Source: Geodermatophilaceae bacterium URHA0031
Lineage (GTDB): Bacteria; Actinomycetota; Actinomycetes; Mycobacteriales; Geodermatophilaceae
Assembly: GCA_000620205.1 (NCBI GenBank)
Contig: JHVP01000014.1
Coordinates: 1 to 64,000, forward strand
DNA: 64,000 nt
Direction of reading: 5' to 3'
This document shows, one piece after another, positions 63,160 through 64,000 of this stretch. Each line of letters opens with the position of its first letter. The first letter of the stretch is position 1. A model generated the notes under the pieces. It had not been told where the DNA came from and did no database searches. It saw only the letters and a program-made list of their open reading frames with translations. Made by a program: the position numbers and the translations under genes.

Positions 63160-63208
63160 TGTGCGTCGGAGCAGGGTCCGAGCGCCTGGAACCCCGCCTC
63201 GGCGCACA
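63160..63208 (-). terminator. Imperfect hairpin downstream of the 63227–63478 gene
   Basis: TGTGCG (63160–63165) pairs with CGCACA (63203–63208) and the pairing continues with a few mismatches towards GGT/ACC. Sequence is related to the hairpin at 62139–62189 (shared GCGC-GAGGC-GG-TTCC on the minus strand). It likely ends the minus-strand pair of genes to its right. Confidence 0.65.
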
Positions 63209-63226
63209 GCGACGACAGGCTGCGGG

Positions 63227-63478
63227 TCAGGCGGTGGGGGTGCTCTCCGGCGCCGGGTCGCCCAGGGCGCTCCCGGCCTCGGCCGGGGGCTTCGGCGTCG
63301 GCGGTGGGGTGCTGGCGAAACGCACCACGGCGACCACGGCCCAGCCGGCTGCCAGACACCACAGCAGCCGGTGGACCACCTCCTGTGCGGTGAGCTCCCC
63401 GCGCAGCCCCAGCAGGAACACCGGGACGGCCAGCACGAAGCCGGTCAGCAGGACGTCGCCGCGGAGCGGGCTGGTCAC
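63227..63478 (-). CDS. Small two-helix membrane protein
   Basis: An 83-residue protein with two hydrophobic helices (~9–26 and ~36–54) separated by a short polar loop with Glu and His residues, and a Pro/Thr/Ala-rich cytoplasmic-type tail. It starts at GTG 63478, overlapping the stop of the upstream gene (GTGA), so the two are co-translated. Family not recognised. Confidence 0.7.
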   Translation of the reverse strand: MTSPLRGDVLLTGFVLAVPVFLLGLRGELTAQEVVHRLLWCLAAGWAVVAVVRFASTPPPTPKPPAEAGSALGDPAPESTPTA

Positions 63479-64000
63479 CCCTCCATCTCCTCCAGCCGCT
63501 CACAGAGCAGCGACGCCCAGCGGTGCGCGGTGGCCCGCGCGCCGTCGACCAGCGCCACCGGCACCGACACGTGGTTGAGGACGGCGGCCGGGTCGGCCGT
63601 CGCGTCGGTGTCCTGGACGACGACGGCGTCCAGCCGGGGCAGCCCGTCCAGCCACGGCACGAGGTCCTCGGGCTTGCGGGTCGAGTCGAGCACGCCCCAC
63701 ACCGCGGTCGGCGACCAGATGTCGAGCATGTGCTCCAACCAGGGGCCGCCCGAGGTCCGCAGCGGCGCGTCCACGGCGATTATCGTGACCGTGCCGCGCG
63801 CGGTGCTGGCCTGCTGCCGCTCGGCGGCGGTCTCCCGCGACGTGATCCGGCTGCCCTCGGGGGCCAGTCCGGCGAGCGCCCCGGAGGCCGCCCACTGCAC
63901 GTCCTCCGGCTCCAACCGCAGGGACAGGGCCAGCGACCGGGCGGCGGCGAAGGTCTCCGCACCGGGGCCGACGACCATGAGCACGTCACCGGGCTGCGTG
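63475..64000 (-). CDS. Unrecognised P-loop-neighbourhood protein, C-terminal part, cut by window edge
   Basis: The frame is open to the right end, so the start lies beyond the window; 175 residues are visible. The visible part begins Gly-Asp-Val-Leu-Met-Val-Val-Gly-Pro-Gly-Ala-Glu-Thr and has alternating hydrophobic strands and amphipathic helices (Val-Thr-Ile-Ile-Ala-Val-Asp-Ala-Pro-Leu; Leu-Asp-Ala-Val-Val-Val-Gln-Asp-Thr-Asp), a Rossmann-like alpha/beta pattern reminiscent of degenerate SRP/FlhF-type GTPases, but without a normal G-x4-GKS/T loop in the visible region. That resemblance is weak inference. It is translationally coupled to the small membrane protein. Confidence 0.65.
   Translation of the reverse strand, partial: TQPGDVLMVVGPGAETFAAARSLALSLRLEPEDVQWAASGALAGLAPEGSRITSRETAAERQQASTARGTVTIIAVDAPLRTSGGPWLEHMLDIWSPTAVWGVLDSTRKPEDLVPWLDGLPRLDAVVVQDTDATADPAAVLNHVSVPVALVDGARATAHRWASLLCERLEEMEG

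Overview
The window is very GC-rich DNA from an actinobacterium. The evidence is the housekeeping run mfd – SurA-like lipoprotein – mazG – eno – ftsB-like – DUF501 – ppx/gppA, the greA/mca pair that signals mycothiol metabolism, trhA next to a Z-type prenyl transferase, many GTG starts, and hairpin terminators without U-tracts. Gene content and style fit Geodermatophilaceae (Blastococcus, Modestobacter, Geodermatophilus); the family assignment is inference.

Layout. 1–672 is the C-terminal part of a discoidin-like protein. 973–10521 is a compact Wzx/Wzy-type exopolysaccharide cluster: hexapeptide acyltransferase, WecG/TagA/CpsF glycosyltransferase, GT4 glycosyltransferase, flippase, Wzz/BY-kinase, low-molecular-weight tyrosine phosphatase, Tat-exported beta-helix protein, polymerase/ligase, and a second paralogous acyltransferase. 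Convergent to it, 14303–10640 (minus) is a two-gene operon: an Sfp-type phosphopantetheinyl transferase and a 978-residue protein made of an acetoacetyl-CoA-synthetase-type adenylation domain, a carrier domain and a thioesterase-fold domain that lacks its catalytic Ser and His. This is the most unusual system in the window.

14501–26369 is the mfd-to-ppx housekeeping stretch. It is interrupted by a minus-strand pair, a GT2 glycosyltransferase with an Arg-rich insertion and a 51-residue LAYTG mini-protein, and by a DUF3592 protein. 26416–34665 holds single genes (DUF4235, family-5 uracil-DNA glycosylase, tRNA-Leu(UAA) with a short variable arm, FAD oxidoreductase, Bax-inhibitor-like protein, thiolase, SGNH hydrolase, DUF2252, GNAT). 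34780–38273 is an AAA ATPase/VWA pair, then threonine dehydratase. 39644–43561 is a C4-dicarboxylate symporter divergent from a CitA/DcuS-type two-component system, so the symporter is probably its target. 43725–45529 is a DrrAB-type ABC exporter. 45624–57890 carries M3 peptidase, RNHCP protein, GreA, Mca, DUF255 protein, a geranylgeranyl-reductase-family enzyme, TrhA, prenyl transferase and a DUF885 protein. 58123–60598 is a PadR regulator with a second ABC exporter. 60841–64000 holds PhoH, an AbiEi/DUF559 fusion and two genes running off the right edge.

Between genes there are strong hairpin terminators, mostly between convergent genes, and two small families of repeated palindromes. I found no rRNA, CRISPR array, insertion sequence, integrase or phage gene.
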